Of a DNA stretch of 64,000 nt, positions 8,194-17,441 are shown one piece after another. How positions within the stretch are numbered: position 1 is the first letter of the stretch; every line of letters starts with the position of its first letter. The stretch comes from Enterobacter hormaechei subsp. xiangfangensis (lineage in GTDB: Bacteria > Pseudomonadota > Gammaproteobacteria > Enterobacterales > Enterobacteriaceae): assembly GCF_001729785.1 (NCBI RefSeq), contig NZ_CP017183.1, positions 2,666,001-2,730,000 on the forward strand, read 5' to 3'. Below the pieces are notes generated by a model. The model had not been told where the DNA came from. It saw nothing but the letters and a program-made list of their open reading frames with translations, and did not search any database. Made by a program: the position numbers and the translations under genes.

Positions 8194-8619
8194 TCACTCT
8201 CCTTTTTTGCACGGGCGTAATTCTTTCATGCCGTCAATGATGATTTTTGAAGCGCGCTCCTCGCCTTGCTGTTTCGATAAGTTCGCAAAACGAGAATAGA
8301 GAAACTCATGTATTGTATTTGGCAAAAAAGGCCTGCCCTTGCACCATGCAGTGCCCTCAGACGCGTCGACTACGCCGAGAAGATACATATTTGCCTTAAT
8401 GCGTTCACGTTCATTCGTTTTCGACAGCCAGGCTTTAGCAAAACGCTCTGCACTCAGATTTAAATCGTACCCTGTTAACAGCGTCGGATCGCGTTGGAAG
8501 TTCGATGTGTCATCCTGAGGCAATGCTTCCGCTTGAGGGTATTTGTAATTTCCAGCGTCAGCGCTTGCGAGAGTAGAAACTGCCAGCAAACTGGTCGCGA
8601 TCACAAGTATATGTTTCAC
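8194..8619 (-). CDS. Rap1a/Tai-family periplasmic immunity protein
   Basis: 141 residues with a signal peptide (MKHILVIATSLLAVSTLASA) and a mature domain containing TGYDLNLSAERFAKAWL, MYLLGVVDASEGTAWCKG and a terminal ELRPCKKGE. The single cysteine near residue 92 and the C-terminal one fit the Rap1a/Tai fold with a disulfide. Rap1a-type proteins of Serratia neutralise Tae4-family amidases (Ssp1). The gene is 3 nt upstream of tae4, whereas tai4 follows it, so the amidase is bracketed by two immunity-type genes. Which one is cognate cannot be decided from sequence. Periplasmic. First gene after the hairpin that follows tssC. Confidence 0.82.
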   Translation of the reverse strand: MKHILVIATSLLAVSTLASADAGNYKYPQAEALPQDDTSNFQRDPTLLTGYDLNLSAERFAKAWLSKTNERERIKANMYLLGVVDASEGTAWCKGRPFLPNTIHEFLYSRFANLSKQQGEERASKIIIDGMKELRPCKKGE

Positions 8620-8670
8620 CGTCTATCCTTATTCACTGACAGAAATAAGCTAAGCTCTTCCGCTCAGATG

Positions 8671-8690
8671 GCCGGCCCCTTCGGGCCGGC
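8671..8690 (-). other. GC-rich hairpin between tssC and the effector genes
   Basis: GCCGGCCC and GGGCCGGC form a perfect 8-bp stem around a four-base loop, 9 nt beyond the tssC stop. No run of U follows on the minus strand. Likely a partial attenuator or 3' stabiliser that sets sheath gene output against the downstream genes. Confidence 0.6.
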
Positions 8691-8698
8691 AATCGTCA

Positions 8699-10198
8699 TT
8701 ACGCGTCCTTCGTCTTCAGCGACGGCAGTTTAGATACCAGACGCAGGGAAACGGTCAGACCTTCCAGCTGGTAGTGTGGACGCAGGAAGAACTTCGCGGC
8801 GTAGTAGCCCGGGTTGTCTTCGATTTCTTGCACCTGCACTTCCGCCGCCGCCAGCGGTTTACGGGACTTGGTTTCCTGGGAGGAGTTCGCCGGGTCACCG
8901 TCGACGTAGTTCATCACCCAGTCGTTCAGCCAGCGTTCCATCTCTTCGCGCTCGCGGAAGGAGCCGATTTTGTCGCGCACGATGCACTTCAGGTAGTGAG
9001 CAAAACGACAGCAGGCGAACAGGTAAGGCAGACGGGAGGCCAGGCGCGCGTTAGCGGTGGCATCCGGGTCGTGGTACTCGGCCGGTTTTTGCAGGGACTG
9101 CGCGCCGATGAAGGCGGCGAAGTCGGAGTTTTTGCGGTGAACCAGCGGCATAAAGCCGTTTTTCGCCAGTTCCGCTTCACGGCGATCGCTGATGGCGATC
9201 TCGGTCGGGCACTTCATGTCCACGCCGCCGTCATCGCTCGGGAAGGTGTGGCACGGCAGGTTTTCCACCGCCCCGCCGGATTCGACGCCGCGAATCGAGG
9301 TGCACCAGCCGTACTCTTTAAAGGAGCGGTTGATGTTGGCCGCCATCGCATAGGCCGCGTTCGCCCAGGAGTAGCTGTTGTGGTTCGCGCCGTCGGTCTG
9401 CTCTTCAAAATCAAAGCTGTCGACCGGGTTGGTGCGAATGCCGTACGGCAGGCGCGACAGGAAGCGCGGCATCACCAGGCCCAGATAGCGGGCATCTTCC
9501 GATTCACGCAGTGAACGCCAGGCGGCGTATTCGGTGTTCTGGAAGATTTTGGTCAGATCGCGCGGGTTAGCCAGTTCCTGCCAGGACTCCATCTGCATCA
9601 CGCCCGGTGCGGTACCGGTGATGAACGGACAGTGGGCCGCGGAGCCAATGCGCGCCATCTCGCCCAGCAGCTCAACGTCCTGCGGGCTGTGGTCGAAGTA
9701 GTAGTCGCCTACGATGCAGCCAAACGGCTCGCCACCGAACTGGCCGTACTCCTGCTCGTAGATTTTTTTGAAGATCGGGCTCTGGTCCCAGCCCACGCCC
9801 TTGTAGCGCTTCAGGGTGCGGCCCAGCTCCTGCTTGGAGATGCTCATAAAGCGGATCTTCAGCATCTCGTCGGTTTCGGTATTGTTCACCAGGTAGCTCA
9901 GGCCGCGCCAGGCGCTCTCCAGCTTCTGGAACTCCTCGTGGTGAATGATCTGGTTCACCTGCTGCGAAAGCTGCTCGTCAATACCGGCAATCAGGTTCTG
10001 AATGGTGCGGTAGGTATCGTTTGAGAAGGTCACGGTGTTTTCCAGCGCCTGCTGCGCCAGGGTTTTAACCGCGCTTTCTACGGCAGAGCGCGCCTGATCG
10101 GTTTTCGGGCGGAACTCTTTATTCAGCAGCGCGCTGAACTCGTCCTGGCTGAACGCCTGGCCCGCCTGCTGATCGTGTTGTTGAGTCTGGTTGCTCAT
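8699..10198 (-). CDS. tssC: T6SS contractile sheath large subunit TssC
   Basis: 499 residues, the usual length. Diagnostic stretches are LESAWRGLSYLVNNTETDE, GEPFGCIVGDYYFDHSPQD, MPRFLSRLPYG and the C-terminal NPGYYAAKFFLRPHYQLEGL. TssC pairs with TssB to build the contractile sheath around the Hcp tube in the cytoplasm, anchored on the baseplate. The start codon lies 4 nt after the tssB stop, so the two are translated from one message in near-equal amounts. Codon use is strongly GC-ending, unlike the AT-rich effector genes downstream. A stem-loop follows the stop codon. Confidence 0.97.
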   Translation of the reverse strand: MSNQTQQHDQQAGQAFSQDEFSALLNKEFRPKTDQARSAVESAVKTLAQQALENTVTFSNDTYRTIQNLIAGIDEQLSQQVNQIIHHEEFQKLESAWRGLSYLVNNTETDEMLKIRFMSISKQELGRTLKRYKGVGWDQSPIFKKIYEQEYGQFGGEPFGCIVGDYYFDHSPQDVELLGEMARIGSAAHCPFITGTAPGVMQMESWQELANPRDLTKIFQNTEYAAWRSLRESEDARYLGLVMPRFLSRLPYGIRTNPVDSFDFEEQTDGANHNSYSWANAAYAMAANINRSFKEYGWCTSIRGVESGGAVENLPCHTFPSDDGGVDMKCPTEIAISDRREAELAKNGFMPLVHRKNSDFAAFIGAQSLQKPAEYHDPDATANARLASRLPYLFACCRFAHYLKCIVRDKIGSFREREEMERWLNDWVMNYVDGDPANSSQETKSRKPLAAAEVQVQEIEDNPGYYAAKFFLRPHYQLEGLTVSLRLVSKLPSLKTKDA

Positions 10199-10201
10199 CG
10201 A

Positions 10202-10726
10202 TTATTCCTCGCTACCTTTCGCACTTTCGTCATTTTTCGGCAACTGGCTCAGGGATTTGAGCAGCGTCGGATCCTGAAGGATTTTTGCAATCAGCTCTTC
10301 CGCGCCGTTTTTGCCGTCCATGTAGGTCAGCAGGTTGGAGAGCTGGGTACGGGCTTCCAGCAGCTTGTTCAGCGGCTCTACTTTACGGGCCACCGCGTCC
10401 GGCAGGAAGTCGTCCATGCTGTCAAAGGTCAGATCGACGTTGAGCTTACCTTCGCCGGTCAGGGTGTTATCCACCTGGAACGCCACGCGCGGCTTCAGCG
10501 CCTTCATGCGTTCGTCGAAGTTGTCGATGTCGATTTCCAGGAATTTACGCTCGTCGACGGCTGGCAGGTTTTCCACCGGCTTGCCAACCAGATCGGCCAT
10601 AACGCCCATCACAAACGGCAGCTGAATTTTGCGTTCTGCACCGTAGATCTCTACGTCGTATTCGATCTGCACGCGGGGAGCACGGTTGCGTGCGATGAAT
10701 TTCTGTCCACTGTTACTCATTGCCAT
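10202..10726 (-). CDS. tssB: T6SS contractile sheath small subunit TssB
   Basis: 174 residues from the ATG at 10726, chosen because GGAG lies six bases upstream. An ATG at 10720 is also in frame and an open frame continues to 10741. The sequence AMSNSGQKFIARNRAPRV, then YDVEIYGAERKIQLPFVMGV and MADLVGKP is the standard TssB N-terminus, with VDLTFDSMDDFLPDAVA further on. TssB intertwines with TssC to form the sheath protomer. Where TagJ occurs it contacts an N-terminal helix of TssB, which fits the tagJ-like gene at the left end of this locus. tssA lies 75 nt upstream. Cytoplasmic. Confidence 0.96.
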   Translation of the reverse strand: MAMSNSGQKFIARNRAPRVQIEYDVEIYGAERKIQLPFVMGVMADLVGKPVENLPAVDERKFLEIDIDNFDERMKALKPRVAFQVDNTLTGEGKLNVDLTFDSMDDFLPDAVARKVEPLNKLLEARTQLSNLLTYMDGKNGAEELIAKILQDPTLLKSLSQLPKNDESAKGSEE

Positions 10727-10801
10727 GATGTTCTCCATCAAAGATGCGCGGTGAAGGTGAAACGGCAGACTCCATGCCTGTCGTCATAATGCCAGGACGC
10801 G

Positions 10802-11818
10802 TCATTCGCGGCGTCCAAAGATGTTTTCCAGTTGGTTAACGCCGTCTGGCGCCAGGTCGCGAATAATGTCCATAAAGTTGAGTTCAGACAGCCGCTGCAC
10901 CCGTTCAATCATCAGCGGTGCGGGATGGCTGGGTTCGTACTGCGCAAAGTACTGTTTCGCTTTTTCCAGCATTAGCTGCGCGTCGGCGCGGCTGGTCACC
11001 TGCACGCTGCGCCAGTCGGTGACCGGCTGAACGGGCTGCGCTGCCGCAGGCTGCGGCTCAGCGTGCTGTTCAGCCTGCGCGTCACGGTTCGGCAGCAGCT
11101 TACTGATGTCGGTCACCTGACACGCGCTGGCGACCAGCCCGACGGTTTTCAGCAGCTGTTCCATCTCCGGTACGCCACTTTCCCCGAGATAGCCGGTAAG
11201 CAGTTCGCGGATGGCCAGCAGGCGTTCGTTGATCACGATTACCGCTTCGGTGCCGGGCTGATCGCCCCGGGCCAGCTCATCGATCAGTCGTGGACGCCCG
11301 CCCGGATAATCCGGACACTCGGTTTTACTGCCGTCAAGCAGCGCCTGGGCGTCACGGAGCGAAATCTCATCGCCGTTTGAGCGGAGCAGTGAGGCGTTAC
11401 GTACCGCGACCGTCAGGTCAGATTTATCACTCAGCCCGGCGAGGGCGTTGATGCGGTAGAACGGATCGGTTTCGCCATACTCTTCCAGCAGCGGGTAAAG
11501 TTGCTCCCAGTAACGGGACAGGGCTTCCTGCACCAGCAGTAGCCCGTCGGCGTAACCTGCCAGCCCGCGACGACGTGTCCAGGCATGGGTTAACGCCAGC
11601 ATGACGCGAAGATCTTTGGTGCGTCCCAGTAGGCTGGTGGCGAGTTTTTCCACCGTGTTCCAGTCGGCAGGCTCTGCCGGAATGATGGTGTCGCCAAACT
11701 GCTGCTCGGCTTTACCCTGACTGGCCTGACCCATGGCCTGGAAATCAGCGTCGTACTCCAGGTTTTCACCGCAGGGGTTATCGGGGCTTATCGGCGCGAG
11801 AAATTCATCGATATTCAT
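10802..11818 (-). CDS. tssA: T6SS assembly/cap protein TssA
   Basis: 338 residues. The N-terminal ImpA_N domain is clear (MNIDEFLAPISPDNPCGENL, then ADWNTVEKLATSLLGRTKDL). A Pro/Ala/Gln-rich linker near residues 240-265 leads to a C-terminal region (SRADAQLMLEKAKQYF, then NQLENIFGRRE), a short TssA class. TssA links the membrane complex and baseplate to the growing tube and sheath, and in long forms caps the distal end. The start is 12 nt after the tagF stop. Cytoplasmic. Confidence 0.93.
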   Translation of the reverse strand: MNIDEFLAPISPDNPCGENLEYDADFQAMGQASQGKAEQQFGDTIIPAEPADWNTVEKLATSLLGRTKDLRVMLALTHAWTRRRGLAGYADGLLLVQEALSRYWEQLYPLLEEYGETDPFYRINALAGLSDKSDLTVAVRNASLLRSNGDEISLRDAQALLDGSKTECPDYPGGRPRLIDELARGDQPGTEAVIVINERLLAIRELLTGYLGESGVPEMEQLLKTVGLVASACQVTDISKLLPNRDAQAEQHAEPQPAAAQPVQPVTDWRSVQVTSRADAQLMLEKAKQYFAQYEPSHPAPLMIERVQRLSELNFMDIIRDLAPDGVNQLENIFGRRE

Positions 11819-11829
11819 AAGATCCCTGC

Positions 11830-12546
11830 TTATTCAAACATAGGCGGGTAAAGACCGTGGCGGCCCGGACGGGCGCCGCCTGCCGGATCGAACAGCAGCG
11901 TAAAGAGCTGCCCGGTAAAGTTTCCGCTGTGGACGTGGGTGTACAGCGGATAGCCGTCGCAGCGGTTTGTCCACCAGTAGCTGGTCTGGCGCAGCGGATC
12001 AAAACACTCCGCCGCCTGCGGCCAGCCCAGCGTGCTCTGACCCTCGTCGTCATAGCCAATCACGTCGAGAATGTCGGAGCGCTTTTGCGGCTCAACCGGC
12101 TGGGGCGCTGGGATGGTCATCAGCATTTCATCCAGCTGGGAGGCAGAATAGCTGTTACGCACCGCGTGCAGCCCCAGACGGCCAAGCTGCTGGTACCAGC
12201 TCTCAGCCTGCCCGAGCAGGCGGGATGACCACTCGGCGGGGGTGAAGCTCAGTTGCAGGCATACCGGATAGTGGCGGCCTACGCTGTCACGGCCCGGCAG
12301 CAGGCAGCCCATCTGAATCATCTGGCTACCGAGCATCGGCGGGACGACAAAGTTCCACACCGGGGCTTTTGAAAATGGGCGCTCGCCGCTGCGCTGCTCT
12401 TCCTGTTGCCAGGCCAGCAGGCCGACCTGGAACCAGTGCGACCACTGGCGTTGCAGGGTATCCGGAAAGCGACGCTGCAAAAAATCTCCGGCGCTGGGTA
12501 ATTTGCCATACCAGCTATATCGGTTCATCGCAGGGGTATTCGTCAT
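11830..12546 (-). CDS. tagF: T6SS-associated protein TagF
   Basis: 238 residues from the ATG at 12546; the frame is open to 12618 but that would overlap tssM. The N-terminus MNRYSWYGKLPSAGDFLQRR and the stretch WSHWFQVGLLAWQQEEQRSG are characteristic of TagF/ImpM (DUF2094). In Pseudomonas TagF is a post-translational repressor that sequesters the FHA protein. With tagH and a PP2C phosphatase in the same locus, the regulatory module seems to be present except for a visible kinase. It sits 17 nt downstream of tssM and 12 nt upstream of tssA. Confidence 0.92.
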   Translation of the reverse strand: MTNTPAMNRYSWYGKLPSAGDFLQRRFPDTLQRQWSHWFQVGLLAWQQEEQRSGERPFSKAPVWNFVVPPMLGSQMIQMGCLLPGRDSVGRHYPVCLQLSFTPAEWSSRLLGQAESWYQQLGRLGLHAVRNSYSASQLDEMLMTIPAPQPVEPQKRSDILDVIGYDDEGQSTLGWPQAAECFDPLRQTSYWWTNRCDGYPLYTHVHSGNFTGQLFTLLFDPAGGARPGRHGLYPPMFE

Positions 12547-12562
12547 ACGGCTGTCCTTGCGG

Positions 12563-15500
12563 TTATGGGCATGAGAAACGGGGAAGCTGGAACGGATTGC
12601 GGATGCTGTTCGGGGCAAACTCCAGCGTGACCTGATGTCCGTCGACGTTGAACGTGGCCTGACGGCTCAGGCTACCCGCGCCAGGGCTGGTGCGCGCCTT
12701 GTCGAAAAAGCGGTTGAGCGCCCAGGAACCGTTGGTCACCAGCGTTGCGGTGCTGCCATTGGCCAGACCGAGCTGCATACGCACCTGGTTCGTCCCGCCC
12801 GGCCCCGGCCAGGTCATGATCTGCACCGCCTGCGGACCGTGGCTGTAGCGCAGCAGCTGACCGTCCACGTCCAGCGTCAGGTTCAGAATGGTGTTGTCCA
12901 TCCGCACGGTGCGCACCGTCACCTTAAAGGATGGCGTGGTCGCGCCGTTGGCAAAGAAGGCATCGCGGACAGATTGCGCCTGCTGGAACGGACGCAACAG
13001 GCCTTCGCTGCCTGGCAGCGTTTTACCGTCGATGCCCGGCATAAAGCGCCAGTTCGCCTGGGTGGTGTCCACCTTGTTGGTCAGGTTGTCGCGGAAAAAG
13101 GTGTCCATCAGACCGGTGCCTGGCGCGAACATGCGAGCCAGGTCGTCCGGCGTCACCTCGGTGCTGGCGCTGCGCACCAGCGGATAACGCCCGGCAATCG
13201 CCTGACGGCAGAACCCACCCACTTCCACGTTGATGCGCTTACGCACGTTCTCCAGATCGCGACGCTGGGTATCGCTGCTGGCGCCGACGGCCATATTACT
13301 GAACATGGTTTGCAGCCCGCCCGGCAGACGGCCCGCGCTGGCTTGCAGGCGGCTGATGGCATCGCCGCCCGGCGCGGGCATACCGCTGTTTGCTGCATCC
13401 TGAACGGCTGTCAGGTAGCGATAAAGCTCGTCAACCTGCTTGAGAAAATCATCAAAGACGATGGTCTTACCGCCCTTCTCCAGCGGCTGCGCCAGCTCAA
13501 TCATCGGCGCATAGTGGTCGGTCACCAGTTGCTCAGGCGCCTGCGTCACAACCGCGCCCTGCGTCGGGGCATTGTCACCGTTGCTGAACAGCGCTTCCAG
13601 CGTACGAGTGGCGCGGTTGCTTTGGTCTTCCGCTTTCTGCGCATCTTCCGGGGCAGGCGCAGTGCGCGACAGGGTCAGCACCTTGCTCAGGTTAAGTACC
13701 AGACGGCGCAGCGGCGAGTTGGTGCCTGAAAGCAGGCGCGCGGTGTTGATGCGCTGGGAAAGATCGGCGCTGTTGTTGAGCTGAATGTCAGCGAGAAAGC
13801 GATCCCAGTTGACGATAAAGTCGCGCATGTAGAGCTGGCGCACGGCGTTATCGATCTGCTGTTTATCTTCCTGGGCGGTGGCTGCTCCCAGCACCCAGGC
13901 ATCGTCCTCGTGCAGGGCGGTGGTCACGCTGTCGATCTGGTCGTTAAAACTCTTCCAGTACCCGTCCGGCGTATAGAGCCCCGGCACGCCCTCACTCACC
14001 GGCTTGCCGCTCTTACGGGAAAACACCAGCTCGCTCTGCGGGCCGCCGAGATCTGAAAGCGAAACCGGCTTCAGGTTCTCATCATGCTCCAGCAGACGTT
14101 TCAGGCGGCCATATACGCGTGTTGAGAGCGGCTGCTGGTTGATGAGCGCCCTTTCACGGGCCACCAGATCCTCATCCTGCGCATACGGTGAAGCCTGAAT
14201 TTTTGGCTCCAGCAGCTGGGTCAGGTGCCATTCCAGCTCCTGAAGCTGCGCCTGCGTCACGTTCTGCGGCAGGTTGCGTTGCAGGTTGAGCATTACCCAC
14301 GAGTGCAGGAATTTACCGTCATAGTGCTTCGGCTGGTAGAGCATCTGATAGGCTTTCAGCGCCTCATAGCTGTATTCCACGTCGCTGCCGTTGTCGTTGC
14401 GCAGCCAGGTGGTAATGTGCATCGCCACGGCAGGCAGCAGCATCTGATCCAGCGCCTTCTGATACAGAGACTGCGAGGCATCGCTGACGTCATCCCCGCG
14501 ATAAAGCCCCATGCGGCGGGAAACCGGCGGGTTGTTAACGTCGAAGGCATCGCTTTTCGGCAGATCCACCAGGCTGTTAAGCAGCGGCAGAAGCGCAAAC
14601 AGATCGCGCTGGGGCTGGTTTTGCAGCGCCTTGCTCTGCTGCTCCAGCATCGGCACTTTTGCGTCCACTTCTTCCAGATAGGCTTTATTTTTAGCGTAGC
14701 TGGTCAGCCACAGGCCACCCAGGATCACCAGCAGAGCCAGCAGCGCCGCGTAGCCGGACCACATCACGGCGCGGTTGCGAAGCTCCCACCAGCGGTTTTC
14801 CCCGGCGATACCCGCTTCCTGGAAAATCACGTTTTGCAGCAGGTTCTTAATGAAGAAGCTTTGACCCTTCGCGCCCGGGATCGGCGCCTCTTTGCTCACC
14901 GAATCCCAGCGCGTGCTTTCCTCCCCTTCAGGTAAGGAGAGCGCGCGGTTCAGCTCGCCCATCACGCGGTCAAACGGCATCCCTTCCTGGGTGCCGCTGG
15001 CGAAGTAGATGCCGCGCGGCGAAAATTCGGTTTCGAAGTTTGAGCGGGCAAAGACCGTGCTCAGGTAGTCTGCCAGCAGCGGACGCAGCGCGGCGAACTC
15101 CTGCGGGAAGAGATAGGCTTCCGCACGGGTTTTGGCGTCATGCTCTTTGAGCATGGTTTCCGGAAGGCCCGCATCCAGACGCTGTTGCAGCAGGGAAAAT
15201 TCCTGCTGGAAGTTGCCCATAAGATCGTAATCGGCGTGTTTGGTCTGCTCCCACGGCAGCGTAAAGCCCCAGATCTGGTCGCGCTGGGCTTTGTCGTAAT
15301 CCGCAAACCAGGCGCGGAAGCCTTTAAGCAGGTCCGCTTTGGTCACCATCACATAAACCGGGAAGCGAATACCCAGCTGTTCATGCAGCTCGGAGAGACG
15401 CTGGCGCAGGTTGACCGCCTGCTGTCGGGAGGCCTCAGCGGACTGCGAAAGCAGGTCGGAAATACTGATAGTAATAATCACGCCGTTGATGGGCTGGCGA

Positions 15501-16183
15501 CGGCGGTATTTACGCAGCAGGTTGATAAATTCCAGCCACTCCCCGGCGTCCTGAACCTGCTCACTCTCCTGAGTGGTATAGCGCCCCGCGGTATCCAGCA
15601 GAACCGCCTCGTTGGTAAACCACCAGTCACAGTTGCGCGTGCCGCCAATGCCGCGCAGCGCGGTTTTACCGAAGCGATCCGCCAGCGGGAATTGCAGCCC
15701 GGAGTTGGCCAGCGCGGTGGTTTTACCGGAACCTGGCGCGCCAATAATGACGTACCACGGCAGCTGATAGAGGTATTGCGTGCTGAAGCGCTGCGTCCAC
15801 TGTGCGCCATGTCCCGCTTTGCTGAAGTGGGCTTTTTTCAGCATCTGGGCGGCTTCATCGAAACGCCCGGCAAGGATCTGCTCCTCGCTGTTCAGACGTT
15901 TCTGCGGATCGGCCGCCTCCGGGCTGGTGGTATTTTCGTTGAGCTTGTCCATCAGCTTACGGTTCAGCCAGGCGTTATACAGCCGCGGCAGAATGTGGCT
16001 CTGGGCCCAAATCAGGTAGACCACCGCAATGCTGATGACGCGGTTCTGCTCTGATTCAAGCGGGCGGGTATCTACGATGGACAACAGCGGGCCAATCATC
16101 CAGATGACCGCCGCGAGCGCCGTTACGCCCAGGAAGCTCCACAGAATGCGATTGGTCAGTATAGAAAGTAGAGTAGTCAGCAT
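12563..16183 (-). CDS. tssM: T6SS membrane-complex protein TssM (IcmF)
   Basis: 1206 residues, full length for the family. Two TM segments near the N-terminus (about 13-33 and 49-66) flank a short loop. The cytoplasmic NTPase-like domain has a Walker A motif GAPGSGKT at 148-155. A third TM (YAALLALLVILGGLWLTSY) near residue 480 is followed by the large periplasmic portion with IcmF-related and C-terminal TssJ-binding domains. TssM spans the inner membrane and links TssL to the TssJ lipoprotein, forming the trans-envelope channel. The start lies 2 nt after the tssL stop. No truncation is seen. Intact Walker A suggests nucleotide binding, though this is dispensable in some systems. Confidence 0.97.
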   Translation of the reverse strand: MLTTLLSILTNRILWSFLGVTALAAVIWMIGPLLSIVDTRPLESEQNRVISIAVVYLIWAQSHILPRLYNAWLNRKLMDKLNENTTSPEAADPQKRLNSEEQILAGRFDEAAQMLKKAHFSKAGHGAQWTQRFSTQYLYQLPWYVIIGAPGSGKTTALANSGLQFPLADRFGKTALRGIGGTRNCDWWFTNEAVLLDTAGRYTTQESEQVQDAGEWLEFINLLRKYRRRQPINGVIITISISDLLSQSAEASRQQAVNLRQRLSELHEQLGIRFPVYVMVTKADLLKGFRAWFADYDKAQRDQIWGFTLPWEQTKHADYDLMGNFQQEFSLLQQRLDAGLPETMLKEHDAKTRAEAYLFPQEFAALRPLLADYLSTVFARSNFETEFSPRGIYFASGTQEGMPFDRVMGELNRALSLPEGEESTRWDSVSKEAPIPGAKGQSFFIKNLLQNVIFQEAGIAGENRWWELRNRAVMWSGYAALLALLVILGGLWLTSYAKNKAYLEEVDAKVPMLEQQSKALQNQPQRDLFALLPLLNSLVDLPKSDAFDVNNPPVSRRMGLYRGDDVSDASQSLYQKALDQMLLPAVAMHITTWLRNDNGSDVEYSYEALKAYQMLYQPKHYDGKFLHSWVMLNLQRNLPQNVTQAQLQELEWHLTQLLEPKIQASPYAQDEDLVARERALINQQPLSTRVYGRLKRLLEHDENLKPVSLSDLGGPQSELVFSRKSGKPVSEGVPGLYTPDGYWKSFNDQIDSVTTALHEDDAWVLGAATAQEDKQQIDNAVRQLYMRDFIVNWDRFLADIQLNNSADLSQRINTARLLSGTNSPLRRLVLNLSKVLTLSRTAPAPEDAQKAEDQSNRATRTLEALFSNGDNAPTQGAVVTQAPEQLVTDHYAPMIELAQPLEKGGKTIVFDDFLKQVDELYRYLTAVQDAANSGMPAPGGDAISRLQASAGRLPGGLQTMFSNMAVGASSDTQRRDLENVRKRINVEVGGFCRQAIAGRYPLVRSASTEVTPDDLARMFAPGTGLMDTFFRDNLTNKVDTTQANWRFMPGIDGKTLPGSEGLLRPFQQAQSVRDAFFANGATTPSFKVTVRTVRMDNTILNLTLDVDGQLLRYSHGPQAVQIMTWPGPGGTNQVRMQLGLANGSTATLVTNGSWALNRFFDKARTSPGAGSLSRQATFNVDGHQVTLEFAPNSIRNPFQLPRFSCP

Positions 16184-16185
16184 CC

Positions 16186-17424
16186 TTAGTTTCCTTGCGG
16201 CAATCCGTTCAGCTCGGCCTGGGTATTGTCAGGCGACACCAGCAGCGTAATCTCCACGCGGCGGTTACGGGCGCGATTTTCAGGCGTGGTGTTAGGCGCT
16301 ACCGGGTTGATCTCGCCCCGCCCTTCGGCTTTGACGCGCTCAGGCTGCGAGAGGCTACCCTGGAGCTGTTTTTGCACCGAACGGGCGCGCTCAAGCGAGA
16401 GTTCATAGTTGGAGGCGAAGCGTGCGCTGCGGATCGGCACGTTGTCGCTGTACCCCACCACCAGAATTTTGCCGCTGACGTTATTCATCGCCTGGGCGAT
16501 GCGGTCGATGACCGGCTCATAGCGATCGCGCACCACCGTTGAGGCCGAGGCAAAGAGTCCGTCCCCTTTCAGGATCACCACGCTGCGATCCGCCTCATCC
16601 TTAACGGCCACCAGACCGGCATCAATTTCTGGTTTCAGGAAGCCGCGCAGGTTCAGCACCGCCGGCAGCTGACGCGCAGGCTGCTGGATCGTGGTTTCCG
16701 GCAGTTGGGACTGGTAAATTTTCGCCAGCACCGGGCTGGTGTTATCACCCAGACGCCAGTTCAGCACGATATAGAACAGGCAGGCGATAAAGCCGACCAG
16801 CGCCACGCACGCCCAGAGTGGGATCATCGGCCGCCAGAGCTTGCGCAGAACGGGGCGATCTTCCGGGTGCGGCGAGAGCGGCGGCGGGTAGCTGCCGCGC
16901 ACGCCACGGATCATCTGCCACAGGCGCTGTTTGATGGTTTCAAGCTGGGTCCGGCCATTGTCCAGTACGCGGTAGCGGCCTTCAAAGCCGAGCAGCAGAC
17001 AGTAGTTGATCATCTCCAGCAGCAGAATGTGTTCGCGCGGATTCTGCGACAGACGCGCCAGCAGCTGGAAAAACTTCTCGCCGCCCCAGGTTTCGTTATG
17101 AAACGTCACCAGCAGACCATTGCTTGACCAGACGCCGCTGCTTCCCCAGGGAGTCAGCGCGGCGGCTTCGTCCAGCGCCGTGCAGAGGCAGTAGCGCGCG
17201 CCGACAATCACTTCATACGGTAAGCCCGCCTGCTGGCATCGCACCTCGAAACGGCGAATTTCGTCAATCAGGCGCTGGCGCAGCCCGACCTGATCGTCGT
17301 GGGAAACCGAATGACGGATTTGCGGAATCGCATTGAGCAGCGGATTGGCGGCCGCCACCAGCTGATTGTTCCCACTGGCTCCGGTAAACACGGCATCACT
17401 GCCGGTATCCTGTCGTTCCTGCAT
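16186..17424 (-). CDS. tssL: T6SS membrane-complex protein TssL with OmpA-like peptidoglycan-binding domain
   Basis: 412 residues. The N-terminal DotU cytoplasmic domain (LIDEIRRFEVRCQQAGLPYE, ARYCLCTALDEAAALTPWG) is followed by one TM segment (IPLWACVALVGFIACLFYIV) near residue 215, and then a periplasmic OmpA_C-like domain (ILVVGYSDNVPI, NYELSLERARSVQKQL, ENRARNRRVEITLLV). This is the extended form of TssL, which anchors the membrane complex to the cell wall itself and removes the need for a separate TagL-type anchor. It lies 17 nt after tssK and 2 nt before tssM. Confidence 0.96.
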   Translation of the reverse strand: MQERQDTGSDAVFTGASGNNQLVAAANPLLNAIPQIRHSVSHDDQVGLRQRLIDEIRRFEVRCQQAGLPYEVIVGARYCLCTALDEAAALTPWGSSGVWSSNGLLVTFHNETWGGEKFFQLLARLSQNPREHILLLEMINYCLLLGFEGRYRVLDNGRTQLETIKQRLWQMIRGVRGSYPPPLSPHPEDRPVLRKLWRPMIPLWACVALVGFIACLFYIVLNWRLGDNTSPVLAKIYQSQLPETTIQQPARQLPAVLNLRGFLKPEIDAGLVAVKDEADRSVVILKGDGLFASASTVVRDRYEPVIDRIAQAMNNVSGKILVVGYSDNVPIRSARFASNYELSLERARSVQKQLQGSLSQPERVKAEGRGEINPVAPNTTPENRARNRRVEITLLVSPDNTQAELNGLPQGN

Positions 17425-17441
17425 ATTAAGCGCTCGCTTTA

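Noticed and set aside
12635..13729. Long open frame of 364 codons on the + strand opposite tssM
   Set aside because: Antisense to a clear full-length TssM. Its composition (His, Arg, Gln-rich) is a shadow of GC-rich codons, and no start region supports it. The same applies to the long + strand frames at 8774-9514, 15140-16054, 44031-45041 and 54664-55791.
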